This document shows positions 49,116 through 60,972 of a stretch of DNA of 64,000 nt, piece by piece. Under the pieces are notes generated by a model that did no database searches, was not told the DNA's origin, and saw nothing but the letters and a program-made list of their open reading frames with translations. Position 1 is the stretch's first letter. Every line of letters begins with the position of its first letter. This stretch comes from Saposhnikovia divaricata (Eukaryota; Streptophyta; Magnoliopsida; Apiales; Apiaceae), in NCBI GenBank assembly GCA_036435485.1, contig CM071598.1:196891148-196955147 (forward strand), read 5' to 3'. The translations under genes were made by a program, and so were the position numbers.

Positions 49116-50814
49116 TGCTATATGTCCTACTAACTTTTTGCTTCAGACTTCAAATTTATACTTGACAATGAAATCTAATTGAACGGTAGATTACAATTTG
49201 TATTATCTGCATGATTCATTTTTTTTAACTTTTGTACTATCTGACATTTTTAAGGATCTCATCTTTTAATTATATATTGTTATATAAAAATATATAATAT
49301 ATTATAGTTAATATTATATGTAAGAAATGTTTAATTAATTGAAAATAAACCAATTTACATCACGTGATATTATTATCAAAATTTTAAATTAGTTGTATAT
49401 ATAATCACGTACCATGTTTTGTAAACTAAAATACAAAATTTTAAAAGTAATGTGAATCATTTGCTCAAAAATTAAAGTAGTAGTACAAATAGAATAAATA
49501 AGAGGTAGGATTTATCTAAAAGAATTCAACTAAAAACCAAAAATATACATAGTACAATGATCGGAAGGATGAATTGTTTGGACGAGGTTAATGATTCAAT
49601 TCACAACAAAAACAAACTAACTCATTTAAAATAAGAGAGTGCAATAAAATTTTGAAATTAGTGACCAAATTTTGAAAAGTAAAATTCAAATTTTGAAACT
49701 AATATTTGTCATTACTATTTTTACTCATAAGTTAAACTAATAATAAAAACAGGATAATAGAGAGGTCGAATTTATGTAAAAAAAGTTTTAACTCTATACC
49801 AAAAAACATAATGTAGCATAATGGTTTGGAAGAAGAAAAATATAGAGGAGGAGGTTGGTTCAATTCCCCACAAACACACAAAATAACTTATTTTTTCTCT
49901 TCAAATAAGGGAGTGACAAATCAATGTAATTTTGTAATATATAAGGGTAAAATCGTAATTTCACAATGAATTTATTGGCTTAAAATGCCCCTAAAATATC
50001 CCTTTGTTCTCCTATTATATATAGAAGAAGATTGAGTTACACAAACAATGGATTAATCAAAAGCATGTATGTTATGTTTTCTTGATTTTCTTAAAATAAT
50101 CTTAAATAAATACTAAGTAAAATAAATATGTAAAATAACCTTTATTAAAAAGTGAAATCTTGTTTAATTAGTACTTGGGTACCGATTTTGATTTAATCCC
50201 TATTTTGGTTCCACCTCTAGATTCGTATATATCTCTCGTACAATTCTATATTGTTTTTTTTATTAATATAATAGAATTGGTGGAATTATGTTGTAATTAC
50301 AATTTTTTCATTATAACATACTCAGTTGTAAAAATAACATACTGTTTTAATATAATTTTATAATTTGTTAAGCATTTATTTACCTCTAGAATTTTGTTTT
50401 CATATTATATAATGATGTTGATATGATTGATTGATAATGATGTAAATAAATAAAATATTACATTTTTCCTATATTATTAGATAACACTAATAATATTCCA
50501 ATGAGTAAAATACTTGAAAAAATTCAACTACTTATTACATACAAAAAAAAGTAATATAATTATGAAAAGATTATCCAAAATTTTCAATAATATAATTAAT
50601 ATAATAATCCTAAATAATATAAAATTTTGAAACAAATCAAAATAATAAATTATCAAACTCTATTAAAATTATAAATTCTACTTTAATAAAATCTTGTTAA
50701 AGTTATAAAATATTACTAATATTATAATTTCAAAATGTACAGTTACAATCAATATAAATTATTCACACCATTCTATTATAAATACTAATTATTCAATGAA
50801 GTACCTTATATTAT
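49116..50814. other. AT-rich intergenic DNA, no gene recognised
   Basis: Very AT-rich. CTCCTATTATATATAGAAGA at about 50009-50030 resembles, on the minus strand, a Helitron 5' end (TC...TATATATAATAGGAG). No paired 3' terminus could be established. Confidence 0.4.
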
Positions 50815-51620
50815 GGGAGAAAATTACCAAAATACTGATTTTTGAAGATATTTTGCCCAAAATACTGAAAAGCAGGAATTTGGCCTTTTTTACCGACGGG
50901 ATACAAAATCTCGTCTTCCGTATCTACCTACGGGACACGCTACTGCATGTAGCGCATCCCAAGCACTATGACAGCTTCGTCTTTCTCGTTTCTCTCGTCT
51001 CTCTCTCCTAATCTCTCTGAACTCTCCGTCTCGTTCGTCTCTCTCCGGCCACCTCCACCCCTTCTGAGCATACCAAAACAATCAACACAGCTTCCTCTTC
51101 GATTTGCCCAATTAATTTTATCGAATCTGGCCTCATAGGGGCATCTACGAACTCGTCAGAATCGAGAGAGAAGAGGTGGGGTTCGAATTGGAGGTTTAAA
51201 ATCCGGCGAAACAAATGGTATGATATGGGTATAGGGTTGTAGATCGTCGAAAGACGATTCCAATGGTGTATAACATGCTATGGGAAAGTTTTTGTATGGT
51301 GTGAACGGAGCATAGCTGGATTTTGATCCGAAATTACCAAAGAATCGCCAGAGCTCGTTTCAATCGTCGATTTGAAGATGACGTCAGCTGACGTGGATAC
51401 GCATATTGGAGATGCGTATCCACAGACACGCAACACGGATCGGCGTATTCTATGCAATACGGTATACGGTCTATCGTATCTGAGACTTATATGAAATACA
51501 GAATAACGTATCTGTGGACACGATATACGCATAACGTATCACGTCAGTATTTTGGGCTAAATTTTTCAGTATCAGTATTTCGGGCCAACCAGTATTTCGG
51601 GCCAACTGATCTCTGAAATG
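50815..51620. mobile_element. TIR element with repeated CCCAAAATACTG ends
   Basis: The left arm has CCAAAATACTG and TTGCCCAAAATACTG. The right arm has, inverted, several copies of the same motif (CAGTATTTTGGGC, CAGTATTTCGGGCC twice). The interior is unusually GC-rich for the neighbourhood (50940-51500), with CT-rich runs and an ACGTATC/GATACGT-rich stretch. No domain was recognised in its short ORFs. Confidence 0.55.
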
Positions 51621-51650
51621 ATTATTTAGGGTCATCACCCATATTATGTA

Positions 51651-51906
51651 CTCCCTCCGTCCCACCCAATTCTTAACACTTTTTTTGTAACTTTCTGGCA
51701 CGCATTTTAAGGTGAATTTTAAGTATAGTTCCATAACTTATTTTTAAAATTTTCTTTTTTTTTTGTATAAAAATAGGAATGTTCTATTTTTATACAAAAA
51801 AAGAAAATTTCAAAAATAAGTTCTGGAACTATCCTTAAAATTCATCTTGAAATGCGTGCCAGACACCCTATTTTGAAATGTTAACAAATGGGCGGGATAG
51901 AGGGAG
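51651..51906. mobile_element. Stowaway-like MITE
   Basis: It begins CTCCCTCCGTCCCACCCAAT and ends (rc) CTCCCTCTATCCCGCCCAT, with TA at 51649-51650 and 51907-51908. The arms continue to pair almost to the centre (TTTTATACAAAAAAAG), so the 256-bp element is a near-complete hairpin. This is the standard Stowaway (Tc1/mariner) end and target. Confidence 0.92.
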
Positions 51907-51960
51907 TAGTATTAATCGGAGACCTATATATATCCTGCAAAAAATTATAAAATATAATAC

Positions 51961-52190
51961 ACCCTCTGTTTTTTTATATTTGACATTTAACTTTTCTACA
52001 CATATTTCTAAATACTTTGACCACATAGTTAAAATAATAACTTTAAAATTTTCTTTATGAATAAAAATATATAACTAAAACTTTAATTTACGAAAAGAAA
52101 ATTTTAAAAATAGTAATTTTAACTATGCAGTCAATACACTTAGAAATGTGTGTAGAAAAGTCAAATGATAAATAAAAAAACAACATGAGT
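51961..52190. mobile_element. Diverged Stowaway-like MITE
   Basis: The left arm CCCTCTGTTTTTTTATATTT, then TGACATTTAACTTTTCTACA, pairs with the right arm TGTAGAAAAGTCAAATGATA, then AATAAAAAAACA. The centre is a palindrome (AAAATTTTCTT / AAGAAAATTTT). The ends are too worn to read a clean TA duplication. Confidence 0.75.
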
Positions 52191-52199
52191 AAATATTTA

Positions 52200-53427
52200 C
52201 GTTTTTTAATATTTTATGTGTGAGAAGTGCAAGAAAGTACTAGGTCAAAGATGATTCTCATCTTTCACTTTTTATATAAAAAACTAGCATAAGGCACTGA
52301 ACTAATTTTACATCCGAAATTGTATATATCAAAATAACTTTGTAATTAAAAATATGATAAACGATAAGATTTCGATCTATCGAATATTTTTATAGTTATT
52401 TTGTAATATTGCAAACCAATTTTTTGAATAAAATATTTTATAATTTGATTAGATTTCATAAAATTTAGATAAATATTCATACAATAATAATCACATGAAT
52501 ACTTATGATAATTAAATTATTAATTTAGTTTTCAATTGCGTAAACTGAAATTTATCAAATTGAACATTTGAGTATAATATAAAGAATTATCTTAGTAGAT
52601 TGTCCAATTATAATAGAGTCGTATGTAAACTCATTGATTTTGTTGTAAAACTTGATCGTATATGTACGACTATATTTTGAGACATATTACAAATTTCTTA
52701 ATATTGAATAAAAGTTATCCTTATGCTTGTGTCAATCATTTTTTCTAAACATATACATTTATACACTTTTAAACTTAAATGTTTAGTTTTAGTCTAATAT
52801 TTATTATACTATAGTAGTTCAATAAAATATTGGGTAAATTGAAATATTTTTTATATTATAATTTCGAATTATCTTTTAACTCAATTTTCTTTTTTTCTAA
52901 ATATTTCAATAGATATAAAATATGAAAATCTTAATGACCCATGCATGTATATGAAATCTAAGATCAAATTTTTTTATTTTATCGTATATTTAACTAAATA
53001 TATTTTATAATCCAACCACTATATATTATATTGATCAATATATTATATAAAAATTCATATGCACCATATCTTATTATCGAGTTATAATCTAATTAATCAT
53101 TTTAAATATTGTACTTTTGTAATCTTTATGATTCAAAAATTTATATCTTTTTTGATTTTGATTTGAATGTTAATTATATTATTTTTTATATATAACGTAG
53201 ATCATATTTTTAGAGTTTTCATCTTTTTCACATAATTTCAATTATTTTTCGTATACATTTAAATATTTATGTTTTTAGACCAATCATATATTTAAATCGT
53301 CAAAAGTCTAAATAGTTGGTCGACCAAAACCCTCTAATATGACCATCATATTTAAAATTTTATATACGTAAAAGTTATGTGTTGCAATTATTAATTATGA
53401 ATGATTTGATAACTAAAATTTACATAT
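52200..53427. other. AT-rich intergenic DNA, nothing recognised
   Basis: Very high AT, no ORF of note, no repeats that I can pair. Confidence 0.5.
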
Positions 53428-53436
53428 TTCTTAAAA

Positions 53437-54495
53437 GAGTAAATTGCACTTTGTACCCCTTATCTTTGGGCATTTTTCCCATTTGGTCTTACATTATTAA
53501 CTTCGGTACTCTGCATCCCATACTTCATGTTTCGTTTCATTTTGCACCTTTTCCGTTAACAATTTTTATCTCCGTTAAGTTTGAATTTTTTTTCAAATTT
53601 TGACCGGAGTATTTTTGGTATTTAGAAAATTGTTTTTCAGAAAAATTGAAAAAGAATCAGAAATTTATATTTGTTTTAAAAAAAAAATAGATTTTTAAAA
53701 AACAAATGTTTTTAAAAAAAATATTCTTGGGGAATTTTTTTCTTCAATTTTTAAGAAATATATGGTTTTTAAAAAATATATGATTTTAAAAAAATATTTT
53801 TTAAAAACCTTATATTTATCAAACTTTGATTTTTTTTCAAAGTTTGACAAGGGTAGTTTCGGTATTTAAATAATATTTTATTTTCAAAAAATTATCAATA
53901 TTTTTATTTTAAAATTAATTTGATTTTTTTAAAAACAATTTTTTTAAAAAAAACAATTTTTGAAAAATATATTTTTCATTTTTTTTGAACATTTTGGAAA
54001 TATTTTTTTCTAATTTATTGTTTAAAAATGAAATTATTATTTTCTAATTTTTTTTTTCTGAAATACAGTTTTTATTTTTGAAATATTTTTTATTTTGCGT
54101 TAAGTTAGAACATTATAAATAAGAAACTAATAAAAAAATACAAAAATAAGAAACAGATTTCATTTTTTAAATTTGTTTTGCCAGAAGAATTATATAATTG
54201 TTCGCCAAAAATATTTTTTTAAAATCATATATTTTTTAAAAATCAATTTTTTTTTAAAACAAACATAACTTTCTGAATTGTTTTCATTTTTTCTGAAAAA
54301 CAATTTTTTAAATACCAAAAATACCCCTATCAAATATTGGAAAAAAAATCAAACATTACGGAGTTAAAAATTGTTAATGGAAAAAGTGCAAAGTGAAGTG
54401 AAATATGAAGTGTGGAATGGAAAGTGCCGAAGTTATAATGTAAGATCAAATGGAAAAAATGCCGAAAGATAAGGGGTGCAAAATGCAATTTACTC
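53437..54495. mobile_element. Long-TIR foldback element (Mutator-like) with probable 9-bp target duplication
   Basis: The left arm starts GAGTAAATTGCACTTTGTAC and the right arm (rc) GAGTAAATTGCATTTTGCAC. Pairing extends about 120 bp: CCATTTGGTCTTACATTAT versus rc CCATTTGATCTTACATTAT. Flanks TTCTTAAAA (53428-53436) and ATCTTAAAA (54496-54504) agree at 8 of 9 positions. The inner part is an A/T homopolymer-rich imperfect palindrome with no coding content. Confidence 0.75.
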
Positions 54496-54689
54496 ATCTT
54501 AAAACAAAATCTTATTTTTTATTTAAATATTTAACATCTACATGGAGACATATGTAAATAAATCTTTTTTTTGGACTCAGTTACATTATGTATTTCTATA
54601 TTAATCTATATACTCTTAAAGTGTAATGAGGAATTTACCCAATGGGTAAAAAACTTACCCATGGATCTTTTGTAATACTAGCTTTCCAT

Positions 54690-55180
54690 TCATTTGTAAA
54701 GAATCCGTGGACTATCCATATTATGACCTGTTTAGGATTAATTAGTTAAAAGTCAATGAAATCTTTCCACATATTTTGCAATTAATTTTGAATTTTAAAT
54801 AACTTATCTAACGAAACTTTGGCTCATTCAAATTCTTAATTATCAGTTCATTCCTAATTAATTTGAAATTCATATTACTCCTCTATGGAAATATTGACTC
54901 ATTCAATATTTTAATTGATTTTCTCATTTATCCATTTTATTAATATCCATTTTATGACCCATTTACAAACCAACTTCCAACTCATTTTGAAATTTAAATT
55001 AGTTTTATAAAGAAACTATGACTCATTCAATATCTTCTAGCATGATTTTCTCATATTTGTTACTCTTTTTTATGACTTGTTTAACATCCAACTTGCAATA
55101 CATTCTTAAATTTAAATTAAACATATAAGGAAATTATGACTCATCCAATATCTTACATAATTTTTTCATACCTATTACTA
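54690..55180. repeat. Diverged tandem repeat, ~120-bp unit
   Basis: Copies are marked by ATGACTCATTCAATATCTT or near variants at about 54820, 54893, 55017 and 55135. Each is followed by a TTTTCTCAT...TTACT block and a CATTTTGAAATTTAAATTA block. Non-coding. Confidence 0.6.
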
Positions 55181-56802
55181 GAATTTTTTTCAATCGTTCA
55201 TCTATTTTTTTTTTTAAATTACAGATCTAGATAATAATCCTTCTAGGAGGTAAATTTGTTAGTGTTCTATGTTTCCTTAATTTTCGTTATCTTTTTTTTT
55301 TAAATTTAAATTCATGATTGATTATATGTATCTCTCAAATATCAACATACGATTTTAATAAATTTTTTCTCTAATTATCATCTCTCCATTTCCCCTTTTT
55401 TGTTTTATCTATATCTTTCCATGATTATTGATTTTGTTTGTTTGTGTTCTGTTATTGCATATGTTTAATATGTTTCTTATCTGTTTGGATTCGATTACCA
55501 GGCAAGGAGAAGAAACGAAGATGCAGCCCTTAGATGTAGAGATCATATGCAGAGATCATGATGGATTTTAACATCCTTGGCATTCAGTGGCCGAAAAAGA
55601 AACAAGTATGCACCCAAATCTCTTACTATTTATTTTCATCGTGTATTCTATTTGTATTCTAGGTTGGAAATTTTAAGTCTACATTTAAATCTTTGCCCAA
55701 ATTTAACCCTTTGTGAATCACTTTATATTTCTCTAATATGTGAACAAGAACATCAATAAACGAAAATTGCAAATTTCAACATGATCGAGACTTGAGGCTG
55801 TGGTCAGTTTGATGCAGGTGCGTGGGAAAGATTATTAGTGTAAACAATCGTCTGTACATATAATTTCAAAGAAAAAATTTAATCAAAGTGTTAATAGGTG
55901 TCTCTATTTTTCCTTAATTGGACTTCATGTATTATCTCTGAGAATTAAGTTTAATTGGACTTCATATAATTTATCTTATATAGATGTAAATTAAATTTTC
56001 TTTTAGATACACTCAACCTATTATACAATTTCTGTTACGACTTTTAGTATATTCTTATCACAGGAGTCTCTAATCAATCTTGACTATGTCTGAATGCATC
56101 AATATTATGCGTACAAGACTGGAATAATTTTGATTTAGATCACAAGACTGCCTGATATCCTATAAGACTATCTCCTGTATCAAGGATATTTGTACTGTCG
56201 TATTGATGGGAATTGGGAACTGGTGGTGATGATCATGATTCTTTTATTGATTCCTTCCATAAGTCAGTGAGTGAGAAACTTATTTTCTTATTGTCAACAA
56301 GTGCAGTAGGACTTGGAATAATCTTGCGGCTGCAAATACTATCATATTGTATGACAGTGATCAGTGAGATTTTATCCTTGCATCTTATGGCATTAGTGTA
56401 TTGTGTATGCTAGAAATACCTATAGCAAATCGAGAAGCATTTATATCGTAATTTGATAGCATAATTGGTCTAAGACCGGTCTCTGCATCAAACTTTGAGT
56501 GAGGTACTTGATTTAGTTTTGCTTGGTTATGTAACTTATATGTTTTTTGTTGTTATTTCTTCTTTTAGGAAGTGGTTAACTAAATAAATGAACTTAATAA
56601 ACACCTAGCAAGCTTGCGTACTTGCATTAGGCAATCGAACCAACATCAAGACATTAAGTACCTGATTGCATTTTTTTTGTATATACACAGATGCAATGCA
56701 CCTTAATATTGTTTCCTATTTTGTGCAGCTACTCATATTATAGTGGCAAGGTTGTGACAAAGACATCCTAGAGCAGAGTTTGAGGAAGAAATCAATGGAT
56801 GT
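55181..56802. other. Intergenic, no gene recognised
   Basis: Only short ORFs without family features. Nothing else can be supported. Confidence 0.5.
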
Positions 56803-57787
56803 TGTTATACCCAGATTACACACTTGTATAATTGTAGAAGGGGGGGTTGAATACAATTCTTGATATTTATAAATTCCTGATAAGAACTCCAGAAATCTAT
56901 AAGAGGATAATTGCTGTATAAAGATTAATGCACAAACACATATAAAATCAGGTGGTTAAATGCACTACCTGAAGCTTTTATTTGAAGAAAACTCTGTGAT
57001 ACAAATGTACACAGCTGCTATTTTACAACTCTTTGCTTTCTAAGGATATTCAAGAAAACCTTAAGCAAATGTATCTATTTTCTTAGCTTCTAAAGAGTTG
57101 CTACACTTGGTTATATAAATCCCAAGTTTACAAGTACTACAGGAATAAGATAATACTAATCTAATTCAAGTTGACTTGCTACTTCACTCCAAATACACAT
57201 GTAGCCGAAAGGTTGTCCTTGTGAACAGACATGTCCCCTGCACCTTTCTTGTATTCATAGTGTAAACGGAATGCTTCTTTCTTCTGCGTTTCCAAAGTAT
57301 GGCTGCCATACTGCTTTTTGTATCTACTATCAATCCATGTGATCTGTTAGTCAAACCTGTCTTTATCAACTGCTAATCCCCAGCTTAGCATAGAAGAAAG
57401 TGTTAATGATTATCCGTTGACATTGTACACTGTCATCCGTTGATAATAGATTGAGCTGTATCCGTTGATATTGTGGATTTGAGCTGTATCCGTTGATAGA
57501 GTTCTGTCTCCATCCGTTGATACACTTTCACTTAAACAAAATTACATAGCATAGCTTATTTACAATTGGCTACCCTATTCTGCCTATCCATTGATGGTCA
57601 ACATAACTGTGGATAAAAACACTATCAATTGATAACATAGAGATACTGCAGTATGCTACAAAACCTCATCCGTTGATGAGCTACCTATCAACGGATAGAG
57701 TTATAAATCCTCATCCGTTGACAGCTACAATAGTTATACAATTTGATTGATTGTGAAGTTATCATCAAGTACAACATATTCCTAACA
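56803..57787 (-). mobile_element. 3' LTR of a Ty1/copia-type retrotransposon
   Basis: On the minus strand the LTR begins TGTTAGGAATATGTTGTACT and ends TGGGTATAACA (985 bp, TG...CA). It is preceded directly by a polypurine tract AAATTGGGGGAGAT, the usual plant copia arrangement. It contains at least eight perfect CCGTTGA/TCAACGG motifs between 57415 and 57720. The 5-bp flank on the lower side is GATGT; the other end of the element is not visible, so no target duplication can be tested. The SIRE lineage is possible but not shown. Confidence 0.75.
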
Positions 57788-58322
57788 ATCTCCCCCAATT
57801 TATACTTGATGGCAATAAAGCATAAATTCAGGACCTTGATGATAACAAAACATTCCTAAAGATATATTTAGAACAATGCAAAAATTGTATTAAGCTACAA
57901 AAATTAAAAACAGAAAGTTTGAGAAATTTACAGAGAAGTGCTCCTCTAGACTGAGCAGATTAAAACTGTTTCTTCTCTCTGGTTGGCATCACCCTTGATT
58001 TTCCTTCTTTGGCAGAGTTGGACTCAATCTGCATTTGGAGTTGCCTATAGAAGGCATCTTCTTCAACAACTTTTGGATTTAGCTTTTGTTGTAACCATCT
58101 CAGGTATTGAGAACTAGCCTTTGATAGTTGGTCTTCTAACTTGAAGAATCTCCTGTTTCCATCTTCATCCCTGAACTCTAACATCCAGAAGGGTTGAATG
58201 TGGATTTTCTGTCCATTGTATGGGATCTTCATCTTCTTTGGTAGTCTTGATGGCGAGTTCCATTCTCTCCTTATCTGTTCTATTCTGTCCAGTATCTCCC
58301 CTTTTGCTATCTTGGAGAACCC
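57788..58322 (-). mobile_element. Copia-type internal 3' region, cut by the Tat-type insertion
   Basis: This is internal sequence just upstream (in element sense) of the polypurine tract at 57788-57803. It ends where the Tat LTR starts, so the copia element was present first. It contains the 90-aa ORF 57960-58232. Confidence 0.6.
57960..58232 (-). CDS. Short ORF at the 3' end of the copia-type element, function unknown
   Basis: A 90-aa ORF, charged and partly helical, with WMLEFRDEDGNRRFFKLED and EEDAFYRQLQMQIES. The frame is open for about 13 further codons upstream of the ATG and is then closed by TAA. I do not recognise a named domain. It could be the tail of an additional ORF of the element. 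No host homology is suggested. Confidence 0.4.
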   Translation of the reverse strand: MKIPYNGQKIHIQPFWMLEFRDEDGNRRFFKLEDQLSKASSQYLRWLQQKLNPKVVEEDAFYRQLQMQIESNSAKEGKSRVMPTREKKQF

Positions 58323-58816
58323 TGTTGTTGTGGATCAAAAACTAGGTTACGATTTGTAATTAATGCTAGGGTGGTTGAGCTTCGAGCTTTTATGGCTGTT
58401 TCTGCGTTCGAGACTTTAATCGGTCCTCACAGAGTGCCTACGTATCTCGTATTGAGAATCAAGCCAACGTAGTTCTGAGAATGAGGGGTCAGGCCCTTTA
58501 TATAGACTGAGAAGCCTTAGAATTATGGTAGGATTCGGAGACTTGGTGGGCAAGTCTTTGGGGAAGGTTCTAGATCTATTCCTTGTAGGAATCAGTTTCC
58601 ATATTGAATTGGATGCCTTGGTGGCTAAGTCTGGTGGAGATAATATCCTTATCCAACTCTTATTGCTGAGTTGTTTATTATCCCCAATATTAATTACGAA
58701 ATTAATATTATAATTGGGGTTTTGGGCCCAGCTGGTGGGCCCCACATTTGGACCACTCTTGGCCTAATTAATACCACATTAAATGTGTCTTTAGGGCTTA
58801 TTTTCAGCCCATATCA
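58323..58816 (-). mobile_element. 3' LTR of a Ty3/gypsy element, Tat lineage
   Basis: In element sense it runs from TGATATGGGCTG (58816) to CCACAACAACA (58323), about 494 bp. A TATA box TATATAAAG lies at 58504-58496, followed by a transcript-leader-like stretch. The exact lower end could be 58323, 58326 or 58329, because TG is repeated there. The partner LTR lies beyond the window. Confidence 0.75.
58496..58504 (-). promoter_or_regulatory. TATA box in the Tat-type LTR
   Basis: TATATAAAG on the minus strand about 310 bp from the LTR start, with about 170 bp of LTR downstream for the R/U5 region. Confidence 0.6.
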
Positions 58817-58832
58817 TTTGCCCCCCAACTTC
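58817..58832 (-). other. Polypurine tract of the Tat-type element
   Basis: AAGTTGGGGGGCAAA directly precedes the TGATAT start of the LTR on the minus strand. This is the site for plus-strand DNA priming. Confidence 0.7.
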
Positions 58833-59506
58833 TAGGAAAGCTGATCAGGCTTTCCTTGAAGTTTTACTCGTCTAACTCGAGACTCGGGTCAAGGTTTATC
58901 TTTGTACACTAGTGTTTCACGAGTATTGTCTTTATGTGAAGCGTGGAGCGACCGACGCGTTCACGACAATGTTAATTCGATGCTAATCGGCACTAATCAG
59001 CCTTAACGATGCTTAAACGATGTTTAAACGATGTTAAACGGCATAAAACGACACTAAACGGCGCTAAACGGCCTTAAACAATGCTTAAACAGTGTTAAAC
59101 AATGTTGAAAGGATAAACTGGCACTCACGGTGCTTAAACGACACTAATCGGTGGTAATCAGCACTAAACGGTGCTTAAACAATGCTTAAACAGTGTTAAA
59201 CAATGTTGAAAGGATAAACTGGCACTCACGGTGCTTAAACGACACTAATCGGTGCTAATCGGCACTAAACGGTGCTTAAACAACACTAATCGGTGCTAAT
59301 CAGCCTTAAACGATGTTTAAACAATGTTAAACGACGCTAAACGGCGATAAACAATGCTAAACGGAGGAGATTCGGGACAATTGTAACCTCTTCCGAGCAG
59401 CGAGTCAGCCGACAAGGGTCCCGGTCAGCTGCCAGTAGATCCTGGTCGGCTGACCCTCCTTGAGGCACCTGGTCGGCTGCCAGGAGATCCTGGTTGCCTG
59501 CCAGGT

Positions 59507-59638
59507 GCTTCTCGATCGCCTGACATGTGCTTCTCGATCGTCCGACATGTGCTTCTCGATCGTCTGACATGTGCTTCTCGATCGTCCGACATGTGCTTCT
59601 CGATCGTCTGACATGTGCTTCTCGATCGTCTGACATGT
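59507..59638. repeat. 22-bp minisatellite, six copies
   Basis: Six consecutive units of GCTTCTCGATCGTCTGACAT plus GT, differing only at a C/T pair within CGTC(T/C)GAC and one CGCC variant. Confidence 0.9.
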
Positions 59639-60486
59639 TGACGGGAGATCCAGGTTGACATTAATGATGTCACACGATGCTTAAACGACATTTCAATGTT
59701 TGTGTAAACGACGTTAAATGGCATAAAACGGCACTGAATGGTGCTAATTCGAAGGTCGATGTTTGTCACGGAAAGTGAGAAACCTTCAACAAAACCATCA
59801 AACGATTCAATCAAACGATAGGGGGTGCCAAGATGAGTATCGGGAAGTCAGATGGAGCCTCTCCGTGGCTCCTGGTCGGCTGCCAGGTGCTTCTGGTCGG
59901 CTGCCAGGAGATCCTGGTCGGCTGCCAGGAGATGCTGGTCGGCTGCCAGGAGATCCTGGTCGGCTGACCCTCCTCTGTGGCACCTGGTCGGCTGCCAAGA
60001 GATCCTGGTTGCCTGCCAGGTGCTTCTGGTTGCCTGCCGGGTGCTTCTTGATCGCCCGACAGGTGCCCCAAGTTGTCTGGAAGTGTTTAAACGACGTTTC
60101 AATCTATGTTAAATGACGTTGAATGGCATTTGACGGCACTACACGGTGCTAATCGATGCTTGAACGATGTGTAGTTGGAGGTCGATGTTCGTTTCAGAAA
60201 GTAAGAAATCTTCAACAGAACCATCAAACGGTCTGAACAACTGACGGGAGGTGCCAGGAGGTCGGCTGCCGGGAGATCCTGGTCGGCCAGACCCTCTCCA
60301 TGGCACCTGGTCGGCTGCTAGGAGATCCTGGTCGGCCAGACCCTCTCCGTGGCACCTGGTCGGCTGCCAGGAGATCCTGGTTGCCTGCCAGGTGCTTCTG
60401 GTTGCCTGCCGGGTGCTTCTTGATCGCCCGACAGGTGCTCCATGGTTGCTGTGTCGTGCCTCTCGGAGCTTTTCGCAATGCCTGGA

Positions 60487-60562
60487 GTCTCGTTCTAGAA
60501 TCACGTCCTTGATCATGGATGTATGAGTCTCGTTCTAGAATCACGTCCTTGATCATGGATGT
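60487..60562. repeat. 40-bp direct repeat, two copies
   Basis: GTCTCGTTCTAGAATCACGT, then CCTTGATCATGGATGT, occurs at about 60487 and 60527. Confidence 0.9.
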
Positions 60563-60852
60563 TGTATACCTCCTTTCAGAGCATAATCAGTCTCTTTAAT
60601 AGCAAAGACTAATTGATTGTATTCTATCTTCCTTAAACGTAATTAGCTCCTTAAGCTCAGATGAGTGCCTTGGCACAGCTTATTACTATATCTTCACGTA
60701 AATCCTTCTTTTCTTTCCCGGAATCATACATACCGGTATAATTATTGCCGGATATAGCAGATGAAATCCATTTTTTTGTATATGAACGATAGATGACCTG
60801 CAAACACGAACCAGGCTGTGTTTCAACCTGATATAGGAGGTCATCCATCTTC

Positions 60853-60860
60853 TATAAAAG
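60853..60860 (+). promoter_or_regulatory. TATA box of the antisense ORF in the Tat-type element
   Basis: TATAAAAG is followed by a CT-rich leader (60880-60920) and the ATG at 60973. Position and direction fit an independent promoter opposed to the retrotransposon transcript. Confidence 0.6.
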
Positions 60861-60972
60861 AGCGGGAGGAGCCTTCATTTTCATTCACTTCACTTCTTCT
60901 TACTTCTAAAATTCTCTCCAAAGCTCTCAAGTTCTAAAGCTATCAAGTTCTAGCTTCAAGTTCGAGCTCAGG

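Larger units (their letters stand above)
58833..60650 (-). repeat. Tandem-repeat-rich 3' untranslated region of the Tat-type element
   Basis: Several unrelated repeat families follow each other: CACTAATCGGTGCTAATCGG/GCTTAAACGA units (58960-59375), GGTCGGCTGCCAGGAGATCC units (59400-60450), a 22-bp minisatellite (59507-59638) and a 40-bp repeat (60487-60562). A larger duplication relates 59750-60110 to 60175-60445. Variable tandem repeats between the last ORF and the polypurine tract are characteristic of Tat-lineage elements. Long ORFs on both strands here are simple consequences of the repeats. Confidence 0.8.

Noticed and set aside
46973..50030. A 3 kb Helitron between ACTAGTTTATAACTCG and TATTATATATAGAAGA
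   Set aside because: The 3' end lacks a convincing hairpin and nothing links the two ends, so the pair is not claimed.
55577..56413. Short ORFs of 60-66 aa
   Set aside because: No domain, no splice-consistent extension and no composition change; treated as chance ORFs.
59337..60556. Long overlapping ORFs such as those rich in DDREAHV or SRPGSPGSRP
   Set aside because: They are translations of tandem repeats in the 3' UTR of the Tat-type element, open in several frames at once.
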